Assembly: GCF_014805685.1 (NCBI RefSeq)
Contig: NC_060893.1
Location: 12,611,773 to 12,675,772 of the forward strand
DNA from: Silurus meridionalis
Taxonomy: Eukaryota; Chordata; Actinopteri; Siluriformes; Siluridae
Direction of reading: 5' to 3'
DNA: 64,000 nucleotides
Shown: positions 1-11,618 of the stretch, piece by piece
Numbering within the stretch: the first letter of the stretch is position 1
Layout of the letters: every line of letters begins with the position of its first letter
Notes under the pieces: model-generated
The model's input: only the letters and a program-made list of their open reading frames with translations
Databases searched by the model: none
What the model was told of the DNA's origin: nothing
Made by a program: the position numbers and the translations under genes

Positions 1-43
<43 letters not shown>
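1..43. repeat. (AC)n microsatellite at the window edge
   Basis: About 21 perfect AC units run from the first base, so the array may extend past the window. Confidence 0.97.
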
Positions 44-44
<1 letters not shown>

Positions 45-3000
45 TTCAGACCCTCTTTGCTGTGCTTGGGCTGCTGCAGAGAGAGGAGTGGTCTGAAAGC
101 TGTGGGGAAACAGGAAGAAGGAGAGACAGAACCTGGTCGATATTCCATCTTTGCTCTTTAGTATTAATTATACCAACCCATTGATCAGCCATCCATTAAG
201 AGTCTTGCTCTGTGACAGCACTCTTCTGGAAAGGATTTCCACTAGACTTTGGAGCCTGGACGGTGGGATTTGCTCATTCGACCTCAAGAGCATTAGTAAA
301 GTCGGACTCTGATATCAGACGTGAAGGCGTCACATGTTCCAGTTCATCCAACTGATGTGCGGCGAGTTCTTTTAAATCCATATCTTCAATGACATTGTTT
401 TGGGCATCAGAACACTGTCATGCTGGAACATACTTTAGCAACTTAGCTCCAGTAAAGGGACATTTAAATACAGAAAAACTTTTTAGATGACTGCCTGCAT
501 ATAACCTTTTGGCAAGATTTTGGGGAAAGCACCTCTATTCATTTTCTTATTTATTTGAGCAGAATCAAGTTTTACCTACATGCACAAAAGGTTTGAAGGC
601 ACATTGGTCCTTTTAAGACATATTTCACAATCACATCCATGTCTTTCCAAAATTAAACCAGTCCATTTGGGCTTTTTTGGGTTTTGTACCAAATATTATA
701 AACAGTCGGCCCTCACCAGATTCAAACCAAATTTGGTAAAGATCTCAAAAGATCCAAGATGCAAAAGAACTTCTGAACTATTCAAGAGCGTTGCCAAGTG
801 CTCAATAAATGTTGAATAAGGCGTAATCATTCATTCCAACAGATTCTTCTCATAGCACTACCAACTGACAACAGATGCCCTTATATAACAAACATTCTAA
901 TACTACTTCTAAAGGAATCCAATCTGATTTGCTCAGACTGCTGTGACACTATCCATATCAATGGTAAGGTAATAACAGGGTGGCGTACAGTAAAGCAATC
1001 TTACATCATGGATTGTTACACTAATCTCATAATTAAACAGCGGCCATGTTCTGAGCACACGCCATTGGCGACTAATCGTCTCAGCAGCACCAGTTGCTTG
1101 TGTACAAGTGTTTTTACACTTCATCAGACTTAAAGCAGACTTTGTCAGCATGATGTCAAGATATTTGCGATACCCAGACATTCCTGCACATGTGGTGCTT
1201 AGGCCCATTGCAGTTATATTTCTAAATGATAATCTTCATCATATACAAATGTGTACAGGATGTAAACAATGCAGGAGAAAATTGCAGCATATTGAAATAA
1301 CAATTATCATGGTCAGGAATTCAACAATAAAAAACATGCTTGAGCTATGTTGTTCCAGGAATTAACGGTGATTCCTTCGCCTTGTTTATCCTTGCAGTAC
1401 TACACTCCAGGCGGTGTAAGTTAATGGCCCATCGAGATCTGAAAAATCCCTTTTGCAATATAATGCTCATTACGATGCCTCTATTCAATAAACAAGTGCA
1501 CATGGCTGATAATGAAAAAACAACAACCACAAAGACTTGTCTATATGCTTGTGCGGCTGTTGAACAATTAACAGCATTTCTGAAAGGCCGTGTTTACACT
1601 GTAATCCTAAGTGCTCGATTTCTATTTACTGCTCAGAAACAGGTTCGATACAGTACAGTTATTTACGTTATCATAACATAATATGGGTATTCCTAAAAAT
1701 AATAAAAATCATGCTTGGAATAAATGTAGAGATACAAATGAGGAAGATCAATAATACAAATAAAAAGTAGTTTTGTTGAAAATGTATGTGATTTGTGTTG
1801 AAATTGCTGCCCCACAAATTCAAATTTAAATATTTTAAAATGTGTGATTAAAATAAAAAAAAATTGAAAGTAAAATTTATTAAAATAATTTAAAATGTGT
1901 GCTAATAAGGATTGCGGTAGTTAGCTGATTACCCACATTAATACAGTCTAATCGAAACAAAAATAAGGCTAATAATATTTTAATGTGGCACACTTTTGAC
2001 CTTGACAGAGTGTAACCAGGTCACAATTCAGCAATGAGAGGTGTTGGATGTTCTGTCCTCATACTGTATCTCGCATAAAATATGTCTTTCAAGTTCTGCC
2101 TAGCACCTGTGTCCTTGCATTGCTTTGTGAAAAAATTCTTCCTGTGTTGCTTCAGTGGTTACACATACGTGTTCATGACTTCATCCTTCCACGCTAATTA
2201 GTCAACGTAGGAGGCTTGTGTGATGTAGCGATTTAATTGTCTTTACATTATACAACCCTGCAACAATATCCTGTGACATTTACTCTTATTATAATAGAAC
2301 ACCAGAGCCATTAACCTTTAAGCGTTTTTTCACAAGAGCATCATAATTTGACACCAGATTACGCCTGTTCATCGCTCGAAACAAACACAAGAAGGACAGT
2401 CACCAAGAAAACGGGAGATGAGTTGATCAACATATGAACCTGCACTGTTTAGCACAGGTAATATTATCTGACACCACTTTGAAGCCTCAACCCACAGCTG
2501 GATTTGACTCAGCTCATGAGGTGTTTTTGGTCTTTCTGTCAGTGGAAATGTTGAATAGCTAATTAATATGAAATAAACTCCATACAGTGAAAAAGAAATC
2601 AGGAGGATAAGACAACACAGGATTTGAGATCTCATGACAGACAGATAAGGTTACATAAATTCTGCTTCCTCTGTCAGTGATTTCAGCACGAAATTACGAC
2701 CAAAGTAAACAAATCAGCAATAATTGACTTCTCATTCACAAAATTGCTTTTTAAACGTTCTGTTTGAACTGTTTCTCCTGTGCAGTGCCGGCAAAGTTTA
2801 ATGAATGAGCACCTTAATTGCTGTGTGTTTTAATGCTGTTAATTTGTTTTTGATTACTGTACCAGTACTTTGTTTTAAATTGCCTTGAAATGTGTTTTAG
2901 TTCAACCTGCAAGATTCCCAATGAAAAGCCAACTCGAGTGAGGAAGTTCATTTCTATGGTAACAAATAATGACTATAATTATTCTGCTGGGTAAGAAGGG

Positions 3001-3488
3001 TAAAAAAGGAAAAAATTTTACCTGCACTCTTTACTAACATATTCATGCTAGCAAGGTGTGCGGTACAACCTCTTTTTCAAATAGTATTAACAAAGGTGTC
3101 ATGGAAAACGTTTACAGATTCAGTAGACAGTTTTAGAAGAATATAAGTCTGTTCCTTTTGACAAAAAGAACATCGCATCTTGTTCCTTGAACTTAATTAT
3201 AATATGCAATTAAACCTATTCTTTACTACGCTCTAAACCTATTGTTTTTGAGCCAAAAAAGGAAACAATAAATAAAAAGTACAACATATATAAATGCATT
3301 TAAATACACCACAAGCTGCATTAGCACAACAAAAAACTCCACTTCATTCCACACATTCCACACTGTGGTGTCTAAAAGAGCCCTGACCCCATCCAAATTA
3401 AAGACACCAAATGCTGAAGAATGGGTTTATAAGTAATAAAGACATTTTCTTTATTCTACTGCATTAATTAGACTAGATTTGACAGTTA
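44..3488. other. LDLRAD3 intron 2, no gene seen
   Basis: On the LDLRAD3 model this is intron 2. It is AT-rich, most strongly around 1690-1990. Short open frames (for example 1340-1681 and 2369-2635 reverse) have no recognisable motif and look like chance. I searched the minus-strand frames for the next LDLa exon (six cysteines, acidic SDE motif) and saw none. Confidence 0.6.
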
Positions 3489-3660
3489 TGCCATTTGGCA
3501 GATGCCCTTCCCCACAGCAACTTACAATTATATCATTTATACAACCAAGCAGTTGAAGGTTAAAGGCTTTGCAGTGTGAAAGTGGCAGCTTGGTGTTGCT
3601 GGGATTTGAACTCATGACCTTCTGATTAGAAATCCAACATCTTAACCACTGAGCTACCCC
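3489..3660 (-). repeat. tRNA-derived SINE, copy A
   Basis: Read on the minus strand the element starts with a tRNA-like head: an A-box-like TAGCTCAGTGG and a B-box-like GAGTTCAAATC, as in an internal RNA polymerase III promoter. It ends with GGGCATCTGCCAAATGGCAT, the tail type common in fish tRNA SINEs. It is the best preserved of four related copies (others near 18721, 23404 and 51448). The B box departs from the GGTTCGANTCC consensus, so it is probably inactive. Confidence 0.75.
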
Positions 3661-4627
3661 ATCCTGTGGTATCTTAGGAAATAGAAGTGGTACAACACTG
3701 AACACACACACACACAACTGTGCACACACGATCGTGTACACACACACAGTTACCCTCCTCCAGATGTCTCTCAGAAGACATGATACATTGAGGAGGTGAT
3801 CATTTCACTAGTCACATGTGCAGCATTATAGGCTTAAGGCTAACCTTAGCCATGGCTTTGATGACTCTCATTAAAGTGAGCACCTGAGGAAAAAAGTCAT
3901 GTGTAATTTATAAATGATGAATGCACAAGTTTTACAATTAATGAATCCGTGTCGAGATGGATAAAAGCCGTGAGCAGAAGTGGCTGCTTGTAAAGCGAAG
4001 GTGGTGATGTTTTAAGTGTGTGTTAGCTTTGTGTTGTTTGTCCAGCTTCGAGATCCAGGAATACTGGAGGTAGACCCTCTGAGAAGTTAGATAAAGCACC
4101 CGAATCGTTTCTCTCCAGAGGATTTAACAAATTCCTCCCCTGTCCACCGCAAGTCATTCTGACCTGATGACCCCTTTATTATCCTGGTGTTACCAGTGTC
4201 AGCATTCCTGTGAGTATGTCTTAATCCTCACCAAGTCTTACAAAAGACCTCACACACGCTGCTAAATAAACGCTGCATGGAATTTAAAGCATAGCAAATG
4301 CCAAACACTGCTATTAATATGCAGCATAAAGAATTCAGAAGCAGGATCTAATTAAATGTGACCTTTGAAGTAGTTCATCATTATAAACCGTGATTAAACA
4401 CAACCTGTTAAAAAAAAAAAAAAGCTGTAGAAATGTCGGTGGATGTGTATCGCTCTGTGAGTGATCAGTTTGAGCTGCAGCATCCCACAGATCTGAAATT
4501 TCTGATTGGGTGAGCTGATGCCCAAAAATGACGACACCCCAAAAATGCTATTTTATGTATACAGTTCTGTACTGTATTAACATTTTACTTCATTTTATAT
4601 TTAATAATAACTCTTTTATTAATACAT
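3661..4627. other. intronic sequence, nothing recognised
   Basis: It holds short CA runs near 3703-3750 and an A13 run near 4410. I saw no exon or repeat of known type. Confidence 0.5.
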
Positions 4628-4643
4628 TTTATTATTTCAACAT
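4628..4643. repeat. target site duplication, left copy (LINE copy A)
   Basis: TTTATTATTTCAACAT here recurs exactly at 5102-5117. The two copies bracket the LINE fragment, so this is a 16-bp target site duplication from target-primed reverse transcription. Confidence 0.85.
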
Positions 4644-5101
4644 CTTCATCCTCTTCTTCTTATTCTTTTAGCTTCTCCCATTAGGGGTCGCCACAGCGGA
4701 TCATCCGTCTCCATACCCCTCTGTCCTCCACATCTTCCTCTTTCAACCCAACTACCTGCATATCTTCCTTCACCACATCCATAAACCTCCTTCTTGGTCT
4801 TCCTCTTTTCCTCCTTTTTGGCGGCTCCATCCTCAGCATACTCCTACCGATATACCCCATGTCCCTCCTCTGCACATGTCCAAACCATCTCAATCTCGCC
4901 TCCCTCACCTTGTCTCCAAAACGTCCTACATGCACTGTCCCTCTAATAAACTCATTTCTAATCTTGTCCATCCTCATCACTCCCAACGAAAACCTCAACA
5001 TCTTCAGCTCTGCTACCGCCAGCTCCACCTCCTGTCTTTTACTCGATGCCACTGTCTCTAAACCATACAACATCTCAGGTCCCACCACAGACCTATAGAC
5101 A
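4644..5101 (-). mobile_element. 5'-truncated RTE-like non-LTR retrotransposon tail, copy A
   Basis: The minus-strand frame 5136-4681 encodes the end of a LINE polyprotein, after the reverse transcriptase core. It contains MLYGLETVA, then RMDKIRNEFIRG, then LRWFGHVQRRDMGYIGR, then RGRPRRRFMDVVKEDM, and ends IRCGDP. This LxYGxE...RWFGHV...GRPRRR.MD pattern is typical of RTE-type fish elements. The 3' end (low coordinates) is a short GAA-rich tail rather than poly-A, also typical of RTE. No stop interrupts the surviving frame. The exact 16-bp duplication dates the insertion as fairly recent. Clade assignment is from memory and should be checked. Confidence 0.85.
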
Positions 5102-5117
5102 TTTATTATTTCAACAT
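5102..5117. repeat. target site duplication, right copy (LINE copy A)
   Basis: Exact repeat of 4628-4643, adjoining the 5'-truncated end of the LINE. Confidence 0.85.
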
Positions 5118-5194
5118 AAAACTCCATTAAAAGCAATTCCCTATAAGTTTTTTGGTTGTGTTATCCGCAAGAGAATCAGCCAAACAAAATAATT

Positions 5195-5268
5195 ATGTGA
5201 CAAATGCAATTCTGCGATAAACCCGGCCACGAGATTCGAACCGCGATAAAGCGGGGGATTACAGTAGA
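5195..5268. mobile_element. pogo/Tigger-like DNA transposon end fragment
   Basis: The segment ends in GCGGGGGATTACAGTA. Its reverse complement, TACTGTAATCCCCCGC, resembles the TACTGTAA.CC.CG ends of pogo/Tigger elements, with a terminal TA as expected for a TA target. The other end is not visible, so this is a truncated copy. Confidence 0.4.
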
Positions 5269-7080
5269 TGAAATGTATTTCTCACTTAAGTATTTATTGC
5301 TCAAAGTTTATGGCAATCTGACTGCAGGAAATATACACATATCAATCAGGAAACAACGAAAACTTTGTTTGCAAGGCTGGGCCATAATTTTCCATTCTTT
5401 TTTTCTTCTACTCAGGAAGTCAGGCTGCTGAAAGTCGAGTGCAGGTCAGGCTTCTGGGATGCTCTTGGGTGAACTCTCTGTCTCGTTAGTCCAAGTATAG
5501 AATGTGAAGGTGAACAGATGGATATCTTATAAGCAGAGAGCTAATGCTAATTTACTGTTGCTTCTCTCGGGTGTGTATGTGCATAGAAATGATTTGTTTT
5601 TTTAAATCTCCAGCCTCAGTGCAAAGATACAAAAGCATTTAAACATTAGCTGTCTTCCATGATTGTCAACAACGATCGTGGTCCATATAAATAATGCAAA
5701 AAGCAGTTATCACTATGCAAAGCTGTACTAATAGTCAATTTTCAAATCAATCCACCAACAGGTTGCAGTGCTCCACAATTACTTAAAGAAAATGATATAA
5801 ATACTATTTAAAAAAAAATTCTCATGACTGTAAATGAGGTTTGCAAAATTGGCTCATTTTTTCTCCTCTGTTATTTTCCATGATACACAAAAAATGAGCA
5901 GAATCAAAAGTTCAGGGGGTGGAGTGGTACCTGACCCAGCTCATCCTACAAAACTCCAACACCAAACAACACTCAACACATTGCCTTTTCTCCACCCCTG
6001 CACTTTTGTGTCACCTTTGTGCAGATAGGGGAGTGTGATCGAGTATGACTCCACCCCATGGACATATTGTTCTACTGTAGATGATACCTACCAAAAGTGT
6101 AAATCACACCAATTTATTTTATCCAAGTGAGAAGTTAGAAGTCAATAAGAGTAAATGCTACAGCTAAACCTCTTCCAAATGCCTTCTTCCACCAAAGCCA
6201 TGCATACACAGTGATCCATGGGACTACTGCACAAACAACTTAGATTAAAAGGCAAGTAAATACCATTGTTAAATACAGAGGAGCCGCCGTACACACACTC
6301 ATACTGATCCATTTAACATCTCAAAGTAGCTGAGCTCCGACACATTCCCTATTGTGGAGTGATTTCCAAAAACAATTTCCCTTTAATGAGACACAGGGGA
6401 CTGAATTGGCTTTAACCTTTCCTCTTAGCTTTGCATAAACAGCCCAATTTGTGCGTGAGGCTGTTTTCATCTGTCTCCGCCACTGACTGCGCAGTCTTTC
6501 TTAGGAGGGGACGAAGAGTCGAGTCATTGACCCGACATCAGGAAGAATCGGTTATTAACAAGCCCTGAGAGAATTTTAGCTGCCTGTCAAAAGTAAGATC
6601 AATGGATCCATAATACGAAGCGCTACAGATGCCCCGCTTCTAATTGCAGGGCAAAAACACGCGACGCGAAACGCATCAGAGGAAATGAGTGTCTGCTTGT
6701 TAATCAGAGAGCAGATAAACACACAGGTGGAACCTTGTTTCCATTTGGGGCCGACTCTTGCTTTACTTGCTGCTGTCCTTTTCTATCTTGGAGTGCTTAT
6801 TTTCTCTGCTCTTGGGGAGAATAGGCTGCTGCTTTTGTGATTGAGTGCCTATTGTGGTTTGCTTCAGTGTCTGAAGAATTTACAAATGAAAAGCCTCGTT
6901 AAAAATCTGCCCACCTCTGGCTGTGCACTTGAAAGCAGACATTTTACAAAGAGAAACATCTCTCACAGGGCAAATGACTTGGGTTAGGAGAGACAAAGCA
7001 AAACTTAGTGATCCCACCTCTGGCTCTTTCTCTATCTCTTCCCTGTCACCACTCCCATAAGACTGTAATTTACTTTAGAA
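5269..7080. other. intronic sequence, partly non-repetitive
   Basis: No exon was recognised. The stretch 6300-6800 has mixed base composition, no repeat I know and no microsatellite, so it may be worth testing for conservation between species. This is inference from composition only. Confidence 0.4.
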
Positions 7081-7539
7081 CAGCGGTCCCCAACCTTTTT
7101 TGCTTCACGGACTGGATTAATGTCGGACAATATTTTCACGGACCGGCCTTTAGGTGTAGCGGATAAATACAACAAAATATAAAGATACGACCGGCATAAA
7201 TACTGGTATTTACTAAATATAGTAATAAACGTTAATCCACTGTGTTGTTTTTGGTTCATTTTGTTAGCTTGGGGGTTTTAATTTAGCGGTAATGTATGTG
7301 TTGCGGGCCGGAGCAGCCCCTTTAAGAAGATAGAGAATTGAGGTAAAACATGTGACCGAGGGGGAGCACCTTCATTTGCATCGAGAGAGAGTCATAGACA
7401 GATGTGGTGGAGAGAATCCGGTCATTTTCCAAAATAAAACATTGTTCGGAATTAGATAATAAATGAAACGGAAAAAATGTAAGTTATGTATTCTTTCCGT
7501 GCGGCCCTGTACCAATTGCCCAGTGGTTGGGGACCACTG
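7081..7539. mobile_element. hAT-type MITE with 8-bp target duplication
   Basis: The 459-bp element begins CAGCGGTCCCCAACC and ends GGTTGGGGACCACTG. These terminal inverted repeats match at 14 of 15 positions. The flanking 8-mers are CTTTAGAA (7073-7080) and TTTTAGAG (7540-7547), agreeing at six of eight positions and fitting the hAT target pattern nTnnAGnn. There is no transposase frame, so it is non-autonomous. The CAG.GGTCCCCAACC end type is widespread in vertebrate hAT elements. Confidence 0.85.
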
Positions 7540-8426
7540 TTTTAGAGCTCAGTCTGAAGAGAGTTTTTAAAAACTTTCAATCAGGATACAATATGCACAC
7601 AAGTCACTGAACATAGACAGATGAAAGCAACAAGTAAGGGGGGGAGGGGGCTTTTCAGGAGGAACAATTCTTCACAATTTCAATCTGGGGCATGACGGTC
7701 AAATAAATGTGTTGATGAAATAGCATCGGAGTAAACCAACAAGCTTTTACAGACTTCGGTGGAATCACGAGTGAGAGTGGAGTACAAAAATATCCGGTGT
7801 CAACTTTATAGAGTCTCGCTTTAAAGAGTCTCCTTAAAGCCAGGGCCAGCAAGGAAGTTCCTTCATCTTTGGAAGTCTTTATGTAGGGTTTCTTCAGAAT
7901 AATAAATATGTGATAAAGACTTGCTTAAGCTGGTCTTCAGCTAGCAAGGGGCAAGATGTGATTTGGAATTTCTTCACGAGCAAAATGAGCAACACATGGG
8001 AGAACATGAGGTGCAGATGGGGGAAAAAAATGGTACAGATGAAAAGCTGTTCATTTCGAAGTGCAATTAACATGCATGACTATCTTTTTCATTTAGCCAT
8101 CCTTACAACCATAAATATGTGACTTTAATTTGAAAAATATAATACAAAAATGCTGTGGAGACATTTTTATTTTATAGTTTATAGAACCATATGTCCATTG
8201 CCAGAGGCAGATCTACAGTAGCTCTACAGTAGCAGCTCATCAGCCTGTTATCGGTAAACAATGTTCATCTCTGCATTTTTGGCTCTGAATCTTCCTGTAT
8301 TTTTCTAACCAGCAAAAAAATGGAAATCGTACAAGGTGTTTTAATGACTTGCAGCTCTGGAAAATATCATTTACTCAAAGCTAGAGGCTGATGCTGTAAA
8401 GGAGGTTAAAAACCTCTTATTGAACC
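7540..8426. other. intronic sequence, nothing recognised
   Basis: It has a short G-rich run near 7638-7651. I saw no exon or element end. Confidence 0.5.
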
Positions 8427-8856
8427 TCTTTGAGTGTTTAAAGGCTCTGGCATGGAGAAGCTGGTGTTGGATCTGTGATGATCGCAAATGTTGAGCTATT
8501 TTATAAGTTGCTCAGTAGCTCCTGGTTCCATAACCTCAAATGATTGTATAGGTTGTAGAAAGCACATTACTCATAATCGTACATTCCAGTGCTCATGTTA
8601 GTTCTCACTCTCCAGTGTTCTGTATTGTTTAAAGATTATAATCACACTCTTGATTTCACCCAAATGAGGATGGGTTCCCTTTTAAGTCTGGTTCCTCTCA
8701 AGGTTTCTTCCTCATAACATCTAAGGGAGTTTTTCCCTTGCCACAGTCGCCATGGCAATGCTCATCAGGGATAAATACACCTCGTTTACCTTAAACTCTT
8801 AAATTCTGTTATGACTGTTTATGTCTGTTGTGAAAAGCGCTATAGAAATAAACAAC
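8427..8856 (+). repeat. dispersed fish repeat, uninterrupted copy
   Basis: This segment is homologous to 56217-58228. Both begin TCTTTGAGTGTTTAAAG and share the phrases GGCATGGAGAAGCTGGTGT, CAGTGTTCTGTATTGTTT and CGCCATGGCAATGCTCATCA. It holds the TGGTTCCTCTCAAGGTTTCT motif and ends GCTATAGAAATAAAC, a tail seen in many fish repeats. It shows the pre-insertion layout of the copy near 56-58 kb. I cannot give its class with confidence. Confidence 0.7.
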
Positions 8857-9199
8857 ATTGTTCCCCATATTTAAAATAATATACTGTCAGGTTGAGTTCG
8901 AGCTCTAATGCTATTGGTTGTTGTGCGGGTCAGGCAATTAATACAATGAAACTGTGATGTGGTTTTTTTCCAGATGAGGTTGTCATACTGTGAAACCGTA
9001 ACACCTCTAGTGAGAAGATGCTACTTTGTGCCAGAACAGCACCTTGTGTTCCACATTTTGTCAGAACACTAAAACAGTAGGCCAGGCTGCCACATTATAT
9101 AGTGAGATAGCACATAGGCAAGATACACAAACTCCTCAGGCTTCTAAACACAGCAATAATAAAGTGGGGGAGATAGAGAGAGAAAGCTAAAAGGGAGGG

Positions 9200-9201
<2 letters not shown>

Positions 9202-9250
<49 letters not shown>
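9202..9250. repeat. (GA)n microsatellite
   Basis: About 24 uninterrupted GA units. It creates spurious poly-Ser/Leu reading frames on the minus strand. Confidence 0.97.
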
Positions 9251-9252
<2 letters not shown>

Positions 9253-9832
9253 GGGAGGTGTCTGCAGGCGACAGCAGACACACCAGACTCTCCAGAGGCG
9301 TCGCCTAGTCTCAGTAAATGTGTGCTGGGGCCAGCAGGGGCTTGGTGGTTTGGCACAGACCCACTTTACTTTGCTCCACACATCACACAGCCTCCACACT
9401 GCTTAATTAAAAAAGAAACCAGTTGTGGAAAGCGGCAGATTGAGCAGATACGCCAGTAAGTGCAGGGGAACCCCCTGACAGCGTAGAGAATACACAACAT
9501 GACGGGGCTTTCTGAAACAGGGCTAGATCTCACCAGGCAAAAGACACAAAATGATGTCGTACCAACATTTCCATTTCTATGTGCAAAGAATACCGAGATG
9601 TGAAAAGAGAACCAAACGCTTGAGAGAGTAAAACAGGGAAGTCGAAGAAGGATCAAAGCAAACACTATGCCTGAGGCGGTCTGTGCTAGCTGTTATTACT
9701 GGTGTGTAACGATCATAACGAGTGCTTTTATTCTGGCATATTCACACTGCTTTTGCTGGCGTGGAAGGGAAGGTGTCCCTGCTAAGCGTTTGCATGAGTT
9801 GTGCTGTAATTAAAAAGATTCAGGTGACTTAC
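9251..9832. other. intron 2 sequence next to exon 2
   Basis: The donor site of exon 2 lies at its right end (9826-9832). Nothing else was recognised. Confidence 0.5.
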
Positions 9833-9979
9833 GGCAACCCTTCTCGTCGCTCTTGTCGAAGCAGTCGGGGAAACCGTCGCACTGCCAGCTTCCTGGGATA
9901 CACACGCCATCGCCACACATGAAGTTTCCTGGAATGTTGCATTCAGTGGTGAAGTTATTCCCAGGGAGAAGCTGGCTCT
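9833..9979 (-). CDS. ldlrad3: LDLRAD3 exon 2: mature N terminus and first LDLa domain
   Basis: This 147-bp minus-strand exon encodes the start of mature LDLRAD3 ([10 protein letters not shown]) followed by one complete LDL-receptor class A module. All six cysteines are present (in TEC, FMC, GVC, WQC, PDC and KGC). The acidic calcium-binding segment [11 protein letters not shown] and an N-glycosylation sequon NFT are also present. The acceptor TTGTTTTTCAG (9980-9990) and donor GTAAGTC (9826-9832) are canonical, and the exon enters and leaves in phase 1. LDLRAD3 is a single-pass type I membrane protein with three LDLa modules; mammalian work links it to APP processing and ubiquitin ligase partners. 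The protein matches my memory of human LDLRAD3 over nearly the whole exon. The remaining exons lie left of the window. Confidence 0.92.
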
Positions 9980-10279
9980 CTGAAAAACAAGACATCACAT
10001 TACCCTTAGGATGGAAAAACACTGACAATATTGCAAAAGGTGCTCTGACTTCAAAAGCACTGAGAGCAATTTTACTGTTGAAATTTACTTCACTGGCATT
10101 TCATAGTGGAACAAAATGTTTCTATGGGACAGTGTATCAGATGATTAAAAAACTAAAACCTTTTTAAGCAATATAATTCATACACAGTCTAGTTAGCACT
10201 ACAACAAGAACATCATAAGAATCTACTGGGAATTATTCTATTGAAAAGTTAAGCAGAACTGTGGAAATAACTTCAGCAG

Positions 10280-10560
10280 GAGGTGTATCATGGTCAGGGT
10301 TGTGGTGGATTCGGAGCTTATCTATCAGGAGTGCACCCTGGATGTAAACAAGCTGTTGTGCCTGTACATTTCAGAGCCTCTTGAACACACAATTTCATAC
10401 TCAGGGCAAATTGATAATAGCCGATTCAACTACTGCAAGTGTTGGAAAGATGGGAGGAAGCTGGAGAAAACCTGGGAAAACGTGAAGCTGCTCAAAGACA
10501 GTAACCTGAATTTCAATCAGGGATGGTGAAGCTATAAGGCAGCAGTGCACCACTGTGCAA
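10280..10560 (+). repeat. dispersed fish repeat (GGGAGGAAACTGGAGAA type), copy 1
   Basis: It contains the phrase series of a very common fish repeat: a GTGGATTCGGAGC start, CACCCTGGATG, a TCAGGGCAAATTGATAATAG segment, then GATGGGAGGAAGCTGGAGAA. Further copies are near 39651 and 45225. An open frame of 79 codons here is incidental. Confidence 0.65.
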
Positions 10561-11129
10561 AACTGATAAAAATTGTCTCAAGTCAAAAATAGAAGCATAT
10601 GTATGTGCAAAATTTAAGAGCGCACTCCTGATGATGAGAGCAGAAGATGAGTGTGCATGTTTGATCAAGTCTGTTTTAGCTTAGTTCAGGTAAAAATCAA
10701 TCCGTTGTTGAGGGGCAGCAGAGTGTGAGGGAGCCTGACTGCCTCAGGGAAAAAGCTCAAATAAGGGCTAACAAGGTTGCAAACTAAAATTAGCCAACTA
10801 GCACCCGATACTGACGCTCATTCACCGGAGGGCAGAGCGAGAGGCCAGCATGTGGCCTGATGAATTGACGCTAATGTGTGTAACGGCCTGGTGGAGAATG
10901 GAGACTGAAGTTAATTAGTGAAGGAATTGGACAGAAGGAATTTAGAACTTCACGGGGGACATTTGCTCACATGACTAACTTCAGGCGTGTGGTCACACGA
11001 AAGAAACTGCAATATGCCCAAAGAGATTTAAAAAAACTGGCAAAAAACTGAATTATGATACAGGCAATGTGCTAAACAGTAAAGTGTTTTTTTGGGACAG
11101 TGTTTTATACAACGTATATGTAAAATGTA
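10561..11129. other. non-repetitive intronic stretch
   Basis: 10690-10950 carries several TAATTAG/TTAATTAG-type homeodomain-like cores, has balanced composition and matches no repeat I recognise. It could be a regulatory element, but nothing here proves it. Confidence 0.3.
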
Positions 11130-11558
11130 CACTATATGGAAAAAAGTTTGAGGACTCCTAACCAAATTTGGTATGTGCTTTTTGAACGTTTCATACCACA
11201 TTTAGGGCAGAATTGCTGTTCTGGGAAGATGTTCCACCAGATTCTGGTGTGTGCTTGTGGAGATTTGTGTTCATTAAGCCTCAAGAGTGTTATTAAATTA
11301 AGATGTACAGTGAGGGGGGTCTGGGGGTGCAGTTAGCTTTAAAATGATTCGATAGGATGGGATTCAAAGCTCAAGATCTTCCGCTACAAACCATGTAAAA
11401 CGGATCTTCATAGAGCTGGCTTTGTGTACGTGGGCTTTGTCATGCTGGAGCAGGGTTTGGTCTCCGAGTTCAAGTGAAGTGAAAAATCAATGCATCCGAA
11501 GAAATCATATACAACTGTCTGCCTCCAACTTTGTGGTAACAGTTTGGGAAAGAACCAC

Positions 11559-11590
<32 letters not shown>

Positions 11591-11618
11591 GATGTCCTGA
11601 AACTTTTGTTCAGATTCA
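11130..11618 (-). mobile_element. Tc1-like remnant, copy 1
   Basis: The left end CACTATATGGAAAAAAGTTT follows a TA. The right end, CCTGAAACTTTTGTTCAGATT, is a decayed form of the fish Tc1 end CTTTTGTCCATATAGTG. The middle shares GAAGATGTTCCACCAGATTC and the following few hundred bases with copies near 36689 and 49892. An A-run of about 28 bases at 11558-11586 interrupts it. The transposase 3' part would read on the minus strand but is fully degraded. Confidence 0.65.

Noticed and set aside
4859..5098. Plus-strand frames across the LINE tail
   Set aside because: They are complementary-strand shadows of the minus-strand LINE frame.
9853..10167. 104-codon plus-strand frame over LDLRAD3 exon 2
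   Set aside because: It is antisense to a clear LDLa exon with canonical splice sites and has no domain of its own.
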